Shown: positions 1 to 8,591 of the stretch, piece after piece
Position numbering within the stretch: position 1 is the stretch's first letter
Layout: each line of letters starts with the position of its first letter
Source of the DNA: Bacteroidales bacterium UBA6360
GTDB lineage: Bacteria; Bacteroidota; Bacteroidia; Bacteroidales; UBA932
DNA: 45,244 nucleotides
Reading direction: 5' to 3'
NCBI GenBank assembly: GCA_002440085.1
Contig: DJRM01000049.1
Location: forward strand, 478 to 45,721
Translations under genes and position numbers: made by a program
Notes under the pieces: generated by a model
The model's input: the letters and a program-made list of their open reading frames with translations, nothing else
Told to the model about the DNA's origin: nothing
Databases searched by the model: none

Positions 1-1637
1 CCGTTCACATTCCTCGCGGCCCTGCCGGCGGTCTGGGTCAGCGCCCTCCCGGAGCGCAGGAATCCCTCCTTGTCCGCGTCAAGAATGGCCACGAGCGAAA
101 CCGTCGGGATGTCAAGCCCCTCCCTGAGGAGGTTCACGCCCACAAGCACGTCGAACAGGCCGTTCTTGAAATCCTCAATAATCTCGACGCGCTCCATCGT
201 GTCCACGTCCGAGTGGATGTAGCGGCAGCGCACGCCCATATTCGTGAAATACTTCTCAAGCTCCTCCGCCATCCTCTTGGTGAGCGTCGTCACGAGCACC
301 CTCTCGTCTGCCTCGGCGCGGACCCTTATCTCCTCAAGCAGGTCATCCACCTGGTTCTCCGTCGGGCGCACCTCAATAGGCGGGTCAAGCAGCCCGGTCG
401 GGCGCACAACCTGTTCTACCACAAGGCCTTCCGACTTTTCGAGTTCATACTCGGCCGGAGTCGCGCTCACAAAGACCTTCTGTCCGGCCAGCGCCTCGAA
501 CTCCTCGAACTTCAGCGGCCGGTTGTCGGCGGCTGCCGGGAGGCGGAATCCGTAGTCAATCAGCACCTCCTTCCTCGAATGGTCGCCTCCGTACATCGCG
601 CGAATCTGCGGAATCGTCACATGGCTCTCGTCGATGAAAGTGATGAAATCCTTCGGGAAATAGTCCATCAGGCAGAACGGGCGCATACCCTCCTTGCGGC
701 CGTCGAAATAGCGCGAATAATTCTCGATGCCGGGGCAATAGCCCATCTCTTTAATCATCTCAAGGTCATATTCCACCCTCTGTTTCAGCCTCTTGGCCTC
801 CATCCCCTTGCCGTATTCCAGCAGTTGGTCGTATCTCTGCTTCAGGTCGTCCTGAATCATGCTCACCGCCTTCGCGGAGCGTTCCTTCGTCGTCACGAAA
901 TTGTTTGCCGGATATATCGAAATTTCATCGATGTCCTGAATCGTCGCTCCCGAAACTGGGTCAATCACAGTGAGCCTGTCAACCTCGTCACCGAAAAACT
1001 CGATGCGTACCGCGTCATCGCCATAGCCAATGCATACGTCCACCGTGTCCCCGCGCACCCTGAAAGTTCCTCTCTTGAAGTCGGTCTCCGTCCTCGAATA
1101 GAGTGCATCCACAAGCTGATAGAGCAGCCTCGTGAGGCTTCTCTGCTCGCCGCGTCGCACCACAACAGTTTGAGAATGAAAGTCTTCCGGGTTGCCGATG
1201 CCGTAGAGACAGGAGACGCTGGAAATCACAATCACGTCCCTGCGGCCGGACATCAGGGCGGACGCCGCGCTCAGGCGGAGCTTCTCGATTTCGTCGTTGA
1301 TGCTCAGATCCTTTTCTATATAGGTGTCGGTCGTCGGGATATATGCTTCCGGCTGATAGTAGTCATAGTAGGAGACGAAATATTCGACGGCGTTGTTCGG
1401 AAAGAATGACTTGAACTCGCCGTAGAGCTGGGCCGCGAGGGTCTTGTTGTGGCTGAGAATCAGCGCCGGCCGTTGTAGCCTTTCAATCACGTTAGCCATC
1501 GTGAACGTTTTCCCGGAACCGGTCACGCCGAGCAGCGTCACAGCATCCACGCCCTGTTTCAGCGCCTTGCATATCCCGTCAATCGCCCCCGGCTGGTCGC
1601 CTGAAGGTCTATAATCCGATACAATCTTAAAATTCAT
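1..1637 (-). CDS. uvrB: UvrABC excinuclease subunit B, 3' end cut by the window edge
   Basis: UvrB is the damage-verifying helicase-like subunit of nucleotide excision repair; it is loaded by UvrA and then recruits UvrC. Translating the minus strand from the ATG at 1637 gives MNFKIVSDYRPSGDQ, then the Walker A motif GVTGSGKT (about residues 37-44) and the DNA-clamping beta-hairpin YYDYYQPEAYIP (about 90-101). Further on come the DESH helicase box, the motif VSATPAEYE, and motif VI near TQTAGRAARN at the edge. About 545 codons are visible out of the usual 660-690, so only the C-terminal UvrC-binding tail is missing. It is separated from rfbB by 386 bp of repeat-bearing DNA and probably has its own promoter there. 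The reading frame is intact. Confidence 0.97.
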   Translation of the reverse strand, partial: MNFKIVSDYRPSGDQPGAIDGICKALKQGVDAVTLLGVTGSGKTFTMANVIERLQRPALILSHNKTLAAQLYGEFKSFFPNNAVEYFVSYYDYYQPEAYIPTTDTYIEKDLSINDEIEKLRLSAASALMSGRRDVIVISSVSCLYGIGNPEDFHSQTVVVRRGEQRSLTRLLYQLVDALYSRTETDFKRGTFRVRGDTVDVCIGYGDDAVRIEFFGDEVDRLTVIDPVSGATIQDIDEISIYPANNFVTTKERSAKAVSMIQDDLKQRYDQLLEYGKGMEAKRLKQRVEYDLEMIKEMGYCPGIENYSRYFDGRKEGMRPFCLMDYFPKDFITFIDESHVTIPQIRAMYGGDHSRKEVLIDYGFRLPAAADNRPLKFEEFEALAGQKVFVSATPAEYELEKSEGLVVEQVVRPTGLLDPPIEVRPTENQVDDLLEEIRVRAEADERVLVTTLTKRMAEELEKYFTNMGVRCRYIHSDVDTMERVEIIEDFKNGLFDVLVGVNLLREGLDIPTVSLVAILDADKEGFLRSGRALTQTAGRAARNVN

Positions 1638-1652
1638 GATTTGAAGTTGTTT

Positions 1653-1741
1653 TTGGTCTATATTCCTTTTTTCATCAGTCGAGTACCCCAGTACACTCCT
1701 TCTTCAAAAAGAAATCTATCCTCAAAAACAATCTTCAAATC
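1653..1741. repeat. Imperfect direct repeat, copy 1 (uvrB-proximal)
   Basis: About 90 bp matching 1897-1986 at roughly 80% by eye. Shared blocks include GGTCTATATT, TCATCAGTCG, CAGTACAC, AAAAGAAATCTAT and CAAATC. It ends about 15 bp before the uvrB start codon. Read toward uvrB (minus strand) it contains TTG, 17 bp, then TAGATTTC, a one-mismatch version of the Bacteroidetes -7 box, so it may carry the uvrB promoter and leader. Confidence 0.75.
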
Positions 1742-1896
1742 CTGTGCAATAGTTTAAGAAGATGTTTGATTTTTTATCCGTTCTTTTCAAAACAAACGAA
1801 ACAAAAGTCTAAAAATTGCCCTTAAATCCAGTGCAATATGTCTTGAGGATATGAGAAACCTTCAAAAAATAACCTGCATCATCTTTCTCATTCTTT

Positions 1897-1986
1897 TCGG
1901 TCTATATTTATTTTCTCATCAGTCGTGTACATCCAGTACACACCCTCTTCCAAAAGAAATCTATACTCGAAAATAATTGACAAATC
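1897..1986. repeat. Imperfect direct repeat, copy 2 (rfbB-proximal)
   Basis: Second copy of the approximately 90-bp repeat, in the same orientation and 244 bp from copy 1. It has a 6-bp inverted repeat GTGTAC-ATCCA-GTACAC that is degenerate in copy 1. On the minus strand it also has TTTG, 17 bp, TAGATTTC, so the promoter-like spacing is kept in both copies. The DNA between the copies (1742-1896) is AT-rich and includes a shorter echo (ATCCTGTGCAAT near 1739 and ATCCAGTGCAAT near 1826). I see no gene in 1638-2023. Confidence 0.75.
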
Positions 1987-2023
1987 TGAAGCAGTTTATT
2001 TTCTTCATGTTTCTGGAGAAAAT

Positions 2024-3169
2024 CTACCGTCCGGAATACATCTCGTCGTAGTATTTCATATAGTCTCCGGAAGTCACATTGTCCATCCACTCCTGATTGT
2101 CGAGATACCAGCGCACCGTCCTTTCTATGCCTTCCTCGAACTGAAGTGACGGCTCCCAACCGAGTTCCCGCTGGAGTTTCGTGGAGTCGATGGCGTAGCG
2201 CGCGTCATGTCCCGGGCGGTCGGTGACGTATGTGATGAGGTCAAGATCCTCGCCCTCGGAGCGTCCGAGCAGCCTGTCCACCGTGCTGATGACAACCTTT
2301 ATGATGTCGATGTTCTTCCACTCGTTGAAACCTCCTATATTGTAGGTTTCGGCTACGCGCCCGTTATGGAAAATCAGGTCAATCGCCCGTGCGTGATCCT
2401 CGACGAACAGCCAGTCGCGCACATTCTCGCCCTTTCCGTAGACCGGAAGCGGTTTACGATGGCGTATATTATTGATAAACAATGGGATGAGCTTTTCGGG
2501 GAACTGATAGGGACCATAGTTGTTCGAGCAGTTGGTCACTATCGTAGGCATGCCGTAGGTGTCGTGGAATGCGCGAACGAAATGGTCTGACGACGCCTTC
2601 GACGCTGAGTAGGGCGAGTGCGGGTTATATTTCGTCGTCTCGCGGAAAAAATCCTCCCCGTATGCGAGGTGGTGGCTGCCGGAGGACGCCTTTGTGGAGA
2701 ATGGCGGCTTTATGCCCTCCGGATGCGTCATCGCGAGCGCTCCATAGACTTCATCCGTTGAAATGTGGTAGAAAAGCTTGCCCTCGTAGCCCTCTGGGAG
2801 CGATTCCCAGTAAATCTTTGCGGACTGGAGCAGTGACAGCGTCCCCATTACATTTGTTCTTGCGAAAGTGAACGGGTCCTTGATTGACCGATCCACGTGG
2901 CTTTCCGCCGCGAGATGGATGATTCCGTCAATTTTCTCCGTACGCATCAGGTTCAGAATCCCCTCGAAGTCGCAGATGTCCATACGGACGAATTTGTAGT
3001 TCGGTCGCCCCTCAATGTCGCGCAGATTTGCAAGATTTCCGGCGTATGTCAGTTTGTCGATATTAACTATCTTATATTCAGGATATTTGTTGACGAAAAG
3101 TCGCACCACGTGGCTTCCGATGAACCCTGCGCCTCCCGTTATCATTATTGTTCTGCCTGTGTTTGACAT
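2024..3169 (-). CDS. rfbB: dTDP-glucose 4,6-dehydratase
   Basis: RfbB/RmlB converts dTDP-glucose to dTDP-4-keto-6-deoxyglucose, step 2 of dTDP-L-rhamnose synthesis in the cytoplasm. The 381-aa product is an extended short-chain dehydrogenase. It has the NAD-binding TGGAGFIGSH (residues 11-20), the STDEVYG active-site segment (about 137-143), and the catalytic pair Y187/K191 in PYSASKAS. An insertion between STDEVYG and YSASK (about residues 144-185) is typical of Bacteroidetes homologues and explains why it is longer than the usual 350-360 aa. It is the last gene of rfbC-A-D-B, starting 4 bp after rfbD ends. No clear hairpin-plus-T terminator follows; the repeat region does. Confidence 0.97.
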   Translation of the reverse strand: MSNTGRTIMITGGAGFIGSHVVRLFVNKYPEYKIVNIDKLTYAGNLANLRDIEGRPNYKFVRMDICDFEGILNLMRTEKIDGIIHLAAESHVDRSIKDPFTFARTNVMGTLSLLQSAKIYWESLPEGYEGKLFYHISTDEVYGALAMTHPEGIKPPFSTKASSGSHHLAYGEDFFRETTKYNPHSPYSASKASSDHFVRAFHDTYGMPTIVTNCSNNYGPYQFPEKLIPLFINNIRHRKPLPVYGKGENVRDWLFVEDHARAIDLIFHNGRVAETYNIGGFNEWKNIDIIKVVISTVDRLLGRSEGEDLDLITYVTDRPGHDARYAIDSTKLQRELGWEPSLQFEEGIERTVRWYLDNQEWMDNVTSGDYMKYYDEMYSGR

Positions 3170-3173
3170 GTCC

Positions 3174-4154
3174 TTATATTTTCGATTGTTCTTGTTTATC
3201 CAAAAGGTTTGCGATGCATCGTTTGAGCGAGTCCGTCCAGTAAGGTATCTTCAGCCCGAAGGTCTCCTTAATCTTCGTCTTGTCGAGAACAGAATATGAC
3301 GGACGCCTTACGGCGCTCGGAAATTCGTCGCTGTGGCAGGGGAGTACGTCGCAACCGGTGTTTCCGGCATATTCTGCCGTCATCTTCGCAAAGTCGAACC
3401 ACGAGCATACGCCCTCATTGCTGAAGTGGTAAATTCCTGTCTTTGAGTATCTTCCACTGTTGGGCTCTCTTTCTGTTGAGGCGTCGGCTGCTGACTCGTT
3501 CCCGTCCGTACGGCGGCATTCTTTCTTCCAGTCCGCAAGCACGGTCTCAATCGCCCTGGCCAAGTCCAGCGCGTAGGTCGGAGTTCCCGTCTGGTCAAAG
3601 ACTACCTTAATCTGTGGTTTGGAGGCCGTCAGCGCCATCATCGTCCTGCAGAAGTTCTTCCCGAACTCGGAATATAGCCACGCCGTGCGCAGAATCACCC
3701 AGTCTCCGCCCACAGCCTGAATCCGCTCCTCTCCGTGAAGCTTTGTTAGCCCGTACACTCCCGTCGGCGTGCCCTTCTGCTCCTCGCGGCACGGCACATT
3801 ATAAGGCTCTTTCCCGAATACATAGTCCGTGGAAATCTGCACTAAAAGCCCGCCGGCCTCCTTCATTGCCACTGCAAGATTCTCCGGCGCGACAGCGTTC
3901 AGCCTTTCCGCAAGTTCAAAGTTCGACTCCGCCGCATCCACATTGGTGTAGGCCGCGCAGTTCACGATGGCGTCAATCCCATATTCCTTCACTGCACTTC
4001 TCACCGCGCTCAAGTCCGTGATGTCAAGGAATGTCGTCTCCACGCCCTCCGGCATCACGACATCAGTGAACACATATCTGTCCCCGCTCCCTTTCGCGAC
4101 GATGCGCATCTCATTGCCCAACTGCCCGTTGGCTCCAGTCACAAGTATGTTCAT
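3174..4154 (-). CDS. rfbD: dTDP-4-dehydrorhamnose reductase
   Basis: RfbD/RmlD performs the last step of the pathway, NAD(P)H reduction of dTDP-4-keto-L-rhamnose to dTDP-L-rhamnose. The protein (326 aa) begins with the nucleotide-binding GANGQLGN (residues 7-14), has the STDYVFG segment (about 108-114), and the catalytic Y134/K138 in YGLTK. It is somewhat longer than the usual 280-300 aa because of a low-complexity insertion near residues 215-240 rich in E, S and R, which also shifts base composition locally. It lies 5 bp after rfbA and 4 bp before rfbB, so translation is probably coupled. Confidence 0.96.
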   Translation of the reverse strand: MNILVTGANGQLGNEMRIVAKGSGDRYVFTDVVMPEGVETTFLDITDLSAVRSAVKEYGIDAIVNCAAYTNVDAAESNFELAERLNAVAPENLAVAMKEAGGLLVQISTDYVFGKEPYNVPCREEQKGTPTGVYGLTKLHGEERIQAVGGDWVILRTAWLYSEFGKNFCRTMMALTASKPQIKVVFDQTGTPTYALDLARAIETVLADWKKECRRTDGNESAADASTEREPNSGRYSKTGIYHFSNEGVCSWFDFAKMTAEYAGNTGCDVLPCHSDEFPSAVRRPSYSVLDKTKIKETFGLKIPYWTDSLKRCIANLLDKQEQSKI

Positions 4155-4159
4155 AGTCC

Positions 4160-5065
4160 TCAGTCCAGATTGCTGTATCCGCTCTGCTTCACCTCATCGA
4201 TGACCCGGATAAGGTAGCGGCCGTATTCGTTCTTCATCATCGGTTCCGCCACCTCGCGCATCTTTGCCTCGTCAATCCAGCCCTTTCTGAACGCTATTCC
4301 TTCGAGGCATCCGATTTTCAGACCCTGCCGCTTCTCAATGACCTCGATGAATGTCGATGCCTCCGAAAGGCTGTCGTGGGTGCCCGTGTCGAGCCATGCG
4401 AATCCGCGTCCGAGAGTGCGGACCTTAAGCGTGCCTTCGTCAAGAAATTTCTGGTTCACGGTCGTGATTTCAAGTTCACCGCGGGCCGATGGCTTTATGG
4501 ACTTCGCGATTTCCACAACCTTGTTCGGATAGAAATATAGCCCGACAACAGCATAGTTCGACTTCGGATGCTCCGGCTTCTCCTCAATCGAGAGGCATTT
4601 CCCGGCCCAGTCGAATTCCGCCACGCCATACCGTTCTGGGTCTGACACCCAGTATCCGAACACGGTCGCCTTGCCATCGTTCTCCGCATCCGCGACCGCA
4701 GAGCGCAGCATCTCCCCGAATCCGTTGCCGTGGAAGATGTTGTCCCCGAGCACAAGACACACGCTGTCGTCCCCGATGAACTCCTCTCCTATGATGAACG
4801 CCTGCGCGAGTCCGTCAGGAGAAGGCTGCTCCGCATAACTGAAATGAACCCCGTAGTCGCTTCCGTCACCGAGAAGCCGCCGGAATCCGGGCAGGTCAAG
4901 CGGGGTGGAGATTATCAGGATATCCCTGATTCCGGCGAGCATGAGCGTCGAAATGGGGTAGTAAATCATCGGCTTGTCAAAAATCGGGAGCATCTGCTTG
5001 CTGACCCCCTTGGTTATCGGGTAGAGCCGTGTGCCGGAGCCTCCGGCGAGAACAATTCCTTTCAT
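4160..5065 (-). CDS. rfbA: Glucose-1-phosphate thymidylyltransferase
   Basis: RfbA/RmlA joins dTTP and glucose-1-phosphate to make dTDP-glucose, the first committed step toward dTDP-L-rhamnose. The 301-aa product carries the nucleotidyltransferase signature GGSGTRLYP (residues 8-16) followed by KQMLPIFDKPMIYYP, and further conserved blocks VLGDNIFHG and EEKPEHPKSN. Length fits the family (about 290 aa). It starts 20 bp after the rfbC stop and ends 5 bp before rfbD. dTDP-L-rhamnose normally feeds back on this enzyme; nothing in the sequence suggests loss of that site, but I cannot test it. Confidence 0.97.
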   Translation of the reverse strand: MKGIVLAGGSGTRLYPITKGVSKQMLPIFDKPMIYYPISTLMLAGIRDILIISTPLDLPGFRRLLGDGSDYGVHFSYAEQPSPDGLAQAFIIGEEFIGDDSVCLVLGDNIFHGNGFGEMLRSAVADAENDGKATVFGYWVSDPERYGVAEFDWAGKCLSIEEKPEHPKSNYAVVGLYFYPNKVVEIAKSIKPSARGELEITTVNQKFLDEGTLKVRTLGRGFAWLDTGTHDSLSEASTFIEVIEKRQGLKIGCLEGIAFRKGWIDEAKMREVAEPMMKNEYGRYLIRVIDEVKQSGYSNLD

Positions 5066-5085
5066 ATCGGTTGTTTGAAGATGGT

Positions 5086-5682
5086 TTACAGAATTTTTTG
5101 CCCGGAGATTTCCGGATAGAGGTTTTCTCCGAAGACAAACGGGCTTTCGATGTCTGCCAACAACGGATGGTGCATGTCCTTTTCTGACAGCACGACCTTG
5201 TCTTCCGGAAGTCTCCAGTCTATTCCGAGCGCCGGGTCATTCCATGCAATGGCGCCTTCGCTCTGCGGAGCATAGAAGTTGTCGCATTTATACTGGAACA
5301 GGACTTCGTCGGACAACACCGCGAATCCGTGCGCGAATCCCCTCGGGATAAACAGCTGCATGTGGTTGTCTTCCGTAAGTTCGACAGCCACATGCTTCCC
5401 GAATGTCGGAGACCCGCGCCTGATGTCCACAGCAACATCAAGTACAGCTCCGCGAACTACCCTCACAAGCTTGCTCTGCGCAAACGGCGGCTTCTGGAAA
5501 TGCAGCCCCCGGAGCACCCCGTAGCGCGACTTGCTCTCGTTGTCCTGCACGAACCTCACCTCCCGCACCTGCGAGTCGAAGTCCCGCTGCGAAAACGATT
5601 CGAAAAAATATCCCCGGTTGTCCCCGAAGACTTTGGGTTCGATGATGACAACCCCGTCAATGTCAGTTCTTACAATGTTCAT
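5086..5682 (-). CDS. rfbC: dTDP-4-dehydrorhamnose 3,5-epimerase
   Basis: RfbC/RmlC epimerises C3 and C5 of the dTDP-4-keto sugar, giving the L-rhamno configuration. I place the start at the ATG at 5682 (MNIVRTDIDGVVI), giving 198 aa, close to the 180-190 aa family norm. An upstream in-frame ATG at 5736 would add 18 unrelated residues. The cupin fold is recognisable from DNRGYFFESF, the catalytic-His block LRGLHFQKPP, then VVRGAVLDVAVDIRRGSPTFGK, cut here into known blocks VLDVAVD and FIPRGFAHGF. It is the first gene of the rfbCADB operon, about 65-70 nt downstream of a well-formed promoter at 5753-5784. Confidence 0.95.
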   Translation of the reverse strand: MNIVRTDIDGVVIIEPKVFGDNRGYFFESFSQRDFDSQVREVRFVQDNESKSRYGVLRGLHFQKPPFAQSKLVRVVRGAVLDVAVDIRRGSPTFGKHVAVELTEDNHMQLFIPRGFAHGFAVLSDEVLFQYKCDNFYAPQSEGAIAWNDPALGIDWRLPEDKVVLSEKDMHHPLLADIESPFVFGENLYPEISGQKIL

Positions 5683-5752
5683 CAGCAAAAAATTTTCTCG
5701 CGCATAAAGATGCCTGAGAACTGCAATTCGTTTCAAAATTGATTTAACTATA

Positions 5753-5784
5753 CAAAAATAGTCATAATCGCATGCTTTTGCAAA
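5753..5784 (-). promoter_or_regulatory. Predicted promoter of rfbCADB
   Basis: On the minus strand there is TTTG (5784-5781), exactly 20 bp, then TATTTTTG (5760-5753). This matches the Bacteroidetes primary sigma consensus (-33 TTTG and -7 TAnnTTTG) with a standard spacer. It lies between the upstream glycan gene and rfbC, so the rhamnose genes can be expressed independently of the cluster above. Confidence 0.65.
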
Positions 5785-5805
5785 GGGAAGCGACTGCCGT
5801 CATAT

Positions 5806-7572
5806 TTATAGGGTATCGTAATCTACTCTTACAGACGGATTTATTGCACGTGGTATTCTTTTTCTTTTTATGTTGTATTCATCGGAGATGAGACTTCTCG
5901 ACGGTTGGTAGTCAGTGCAGCCGATTCCGGCTATGTCTATGAGCAGATGCGGCAGGTCATCGGTCATGAATGGCCTATGAACCGACGACGAAATCCTTCG
6001 GCATAGTTCAGTATGCCTTGTCTGACATAAGTCGCTGATATATATGAGAAACGGGATGTCTAATTGACAATGCACCGACTTGGCGCCTCCTGCCTTATAG
6101 TCATGAGAACGTCCGATGTGGTTTCTGAAATCATGGACTTCATCGCCATGATCCGAGAAGTAAAGCACGACTGCATCCTTGTCTGCGTACATTTTCATTA
6201 TTTCGTTGACGACTGCATCATTGTACCGGGTCGCATTGTCATAATGTGCGACATATTGTTTCTGACTTTCGTCAAGACTCGTGCGTTCCGGATAATCGTC
6301 TGCTTGAAAATATTCCCATTCTTTCGGATAACGTTCCTCGGCATTGACATGCTGTCCTGAGAGGTGGAATATTATCAGATTGCCGTCCGCATTTTCAATT
6401 CCGAGTCTCTGCTTCCTGTAGGCATCGACCAATTCCCCGTCATATTGGTATTTTATGGAGTTCTTGTGGGAAAACAACTTGTTCTGAATTGCCGGGTGGT
6501 TAAAGAATCCGCAGGATGCGTCATAAGTATCTTGAGCCGGGTCGTATACAAACTGGTTGCTGTAAAAATTTACATTGTATCCGGCACTCTTGAATACTGC
6601 CGGGAAAAGAGGCTTTTCGTACCATTGGCTGTCGCCGTCAAGGCTCGCGAGACTCATGAAATTTCTGAATGACTGTGATGTCGCATTGACGGAACTGATG
6701 ACATCGTCGAACACAAACAGTCCTTTCATTTCTCCCAAACGCGGATTCGTGTTGTGTGGGTATCCGTATAGAGACGAATGATATTTGTTGTGGGACTCTC
6801 CAATTATCACCACTATATCATCCGGTCCATCATACTCTCTCCATGTTTCAATGTTTTCTTGTGATGCAAAACATCGCTTAAAATCGCTCTTTTCTTGAAA
6901 GAACTGCAGGAAACTGTTGTATATGTTGAACACGGAAGACTTGGAAACGTGCCTTCCCAAGGAATATACCGTGTTTTCTATGACATTCAGAGAGAATGCT
7001 TTCACGTTTGATGCCGAGTACACGACGGACGCGCATAAGTACAGGAGTCCCAACAGGACCGGGATTCTGCTGTTGACACGAAGTTTCTTTTGCGCGGCTA
7101 TGAGGGCAGCTATAAGCATTGCCGAACATAAGGCGAAGGCAATCACCTCAAGGAATTTGGCGGACAGGACATATGTGTTGAAGAATTCTGCCGTTTCCGT
7201 GTTGTTGGTCTCATTCATCAGCTGCAGGATATAGGCGTTCACATGAGTTCCGAAGAACTTGAAAAGGAAAAAGTCGACCGCTGTCAGAAACCAGCATATA
7301 AGCACCACACTCCATTCCCACGCGTAGCCGTACCATTTTTTCCAGTGACCGACGACACAACCGGGCAATAGGAGGATATATGCCGTGAAGCAGCAGAGAA
7401 ACATATTGTTCCACAGACCTTTCCATAATTGGACTATACCATCGCCGAATCTGCATCCATAAAGTTGAGGGGCAAACAAGCAGATGCAGAGAAACAGGAA
7501 TGCGGGTAGAAATTCCGTCACCGGCTTCATTGTGACGCTGACGGCTTTGTCTATACGTTCAATTTTTACCAT
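5806..7572 (-). CDS. Membrane phosphoethanolamine-transferase-like enzyme (sulfatase/alkaline-phosphatase fold)
   Basis: The 588-aa protein has about five hydrophobic segments in residues 20-190, then a soluble domain of the EptA/CptA type, which transfers phosphoethanolamine to lipid A, core sugars or other glycans on the periplasmic face. Visible family marks are VVIIGESHNKYHSSLYGYP (metal ligand E259), a predicted nucleophile T298 in SVNATSQSFRN, HLSGQHVNAEERYP, and the metal-binding YFSDHGDEVHD. Its start overlaps the end of the acyltransferase gene by 7 bp, so it is the last gene of the glycan cluster. The substrate is unknown: lipid A and O-antigen decoration are both possible. No resistance role can be claimed from sequence alone. 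Confidence 0.88.
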   Translation of the reverse strand: MVKIERIDKAVSVTMKPVTEFLPAFLFLCICLFAPQLYGCRFGDGIVQLWKGLWNNMFLCCFTAYILLLPGCVVGHWKKWYGYAWEWSVVLICWFLTAVDFFLFKFFGTHVNAYILQLMNETNNTETAEFFNTYVLSAKFLEVIAFALCSAMLIAALIAAQKKLRVNSRIPVLLGLLYLCASVVYSASNVKAFSLNVIENTVYSLGRHVSKSSVFNIYNSFLQFFQEKSDFKRCFASQENIETWREYDGPDDIVVIIGESHNKYHSSLYGYPHNTNPRLGEMKGLFVFDDVISSVNATSQSFRNFMSLASLDGDSQWYEKPLFPAVFKSAGYNVNFYSNQFVYDPAQDTYDASCGFFNHPAIQNKLFSHKNSIKYQYDGELVDAYRKQRLGIENADGNLIIFHLSGQHVNAEERYPKEWEYFQADDYPERTSLDESQKQYVAHYDNATRYNDAVVNEIMKMYADKDAVVLYFSDHGDEVHDFRNHIGRSHDYKAGGAKSVHCQLDIPFLIYISDLCQTRHTELCRRISSSVHRPFMTDDLPHLLIDIAGIGCTDYQPSRSLISDEYNIKRKRIPRAINPSVRVDYDTL

Positions 7573-8591
7573 TTTCCTACCAGGACAGAAAGATATTTGC
7601 TCTCATATACGATTCTCACGACTATATAGAACAGAATGAAACAGAAAAGATGTGCCGCAATCTGGAATGCGAACGATTGCAGCGGTGAAAAGTCAGCGCT
7701 GTAGAATGGCATGAGAATTCTAAGCACGAAGCGCTGTTCGGGCTCGTTTATGAGGTAAATGAGCAACGTTCCTTTCCCGAATGTCTGAAGAATGCCACTC
7801 TTCCCATGTCTTTCAATCCATTTTGAAACATAAAAAATCATCGCTGTTCCCAACATCACATTGATGAAATGGACGATAAAGTTGTCAAAACTTACGTTGA
7901 TGAACTTGTCGTGCATCGGAAGAAACATTATTCCACGGTAGTGGAGAACCACTTGAAGCGGGACGAGAAATAGCCATGCCAGCGCTGCCAGGCCAAAATA
8001 TGTTTCCACTTTTGCCATGTTATCCTTGAGCAGATCCCCGATGAAGAGATATGGCAACAGGGTCATTGCGTGTCTGTGCCACAAATAGTTTGGAAAAAGT
8101 TCAAGCTTATTAAGCAGAAGACCGCCGAAATAGAGCAGGCCGATGATGATTCCTGCATGCAGCCGTGTCATTCTGCTTGCACCCCAATAAATCAACTTTG
8201 CTATGAAAAGTGATATGATGAACCACGGGCCGCCGGTTCCAATCCATGTGGCCAGGTCCACGATGTGGTCAAATGAAATTTTTCGTGCATTGAATATGTC
8301 CGTGCCATACTGACCTATCAATGTAATCGCGACTGCCGGAAGAATCAGCGTCTTGAGATTCTTTACGAGGTACTTTCTGAAGGGTATCCCGAATGTCGTG
8401 CAAAGTCCTGTAATCAGAAAGAAGCACGGCATGAAAAACGAATTATACACAGGCACAAGCTTCCACATCCCATGCAGCACCTTGTCGTCTATGCCATGTA
8501 TGTTCAGCTCTATTATCATGTGTCCATAAAGAAGGCAAAGTATCAGTAGGCCTTTTACTATGTCAATATATGCTATTCGTGTCTGTCTCAT
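7566..8591 (-). CDS. Acyltransferase family 3 membrane protein (O-acetyltransferase-like)
   Basis: The 341-aa product is almost entirely hydrophobic, about ten predicted transmembrane helices, and opens with RIAYIDIVKGLLILCLLYGH. That is the signature of the fucose-4-O-acetylase/OafA-type acyltransferase_3 family, whose conserved His lies in this first helix. A basic GRYGTD-like loop is replaced by IGQYGTDIF near residue 112. Such proteins move acetyl groups onto surface sugars at the inner membrane. It overlaps the upstream GT2 by 4 bp and the downstream phosphoethanolamine-transferase-like gene by 7 bp, so the three are translationally coupled. The acceptor sugar cannot be told; rhamnose is plausible because the next operon makes dTDP-rhamnose. 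Confidence 0.85.
   Translation of the reverse strand: MRQTRIAYIDIVKGLLILCLLYGHMIIELNIHGIDDKVLHGMWKLVPVYNSFFMPCFFLITGLCTTFGIPFRKYLVKNLKTLILPAVAITLIGQYGTDIFNARKISFDHIVDLATWIGTGGPWFIISLFIAKLIYWGASRMTRLHAGIIIGLLYFGGLLLNKLELFPNYLWHRHAMTLLPYLFIGDLLKDNMAKVETYFGLAALAWLFLVPLQVVLHYRGIMFLPMHDKFINVSFDNFIVHFINVMLGTAMIFYVSKWIERHGKSGILQTFGKGTLLIYLINEPEQRFVLRILMPFYSADFSPLQSFAFQIAAHLFCFILFYIVVRIVYESKYLSVLVGKW

Noticed and set aside
213..1409. Long open frame (398 codons) on the plus strand across the uvrB region
   Set aside because: It is antisense to a fully recognisable uvrB and shows no family motifs; it is a product of high G+C codon usage in the real gene.
5806..7572. Phosphoethanolamine transferase as a mobile colistin-resistance (mcr-type) gene
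   Set aside because: It is inside a chromosomal glycan operon with no insertion sequence nearby, and the sequence is Bacteroidales-like and distant from MCR in the motifs seen.
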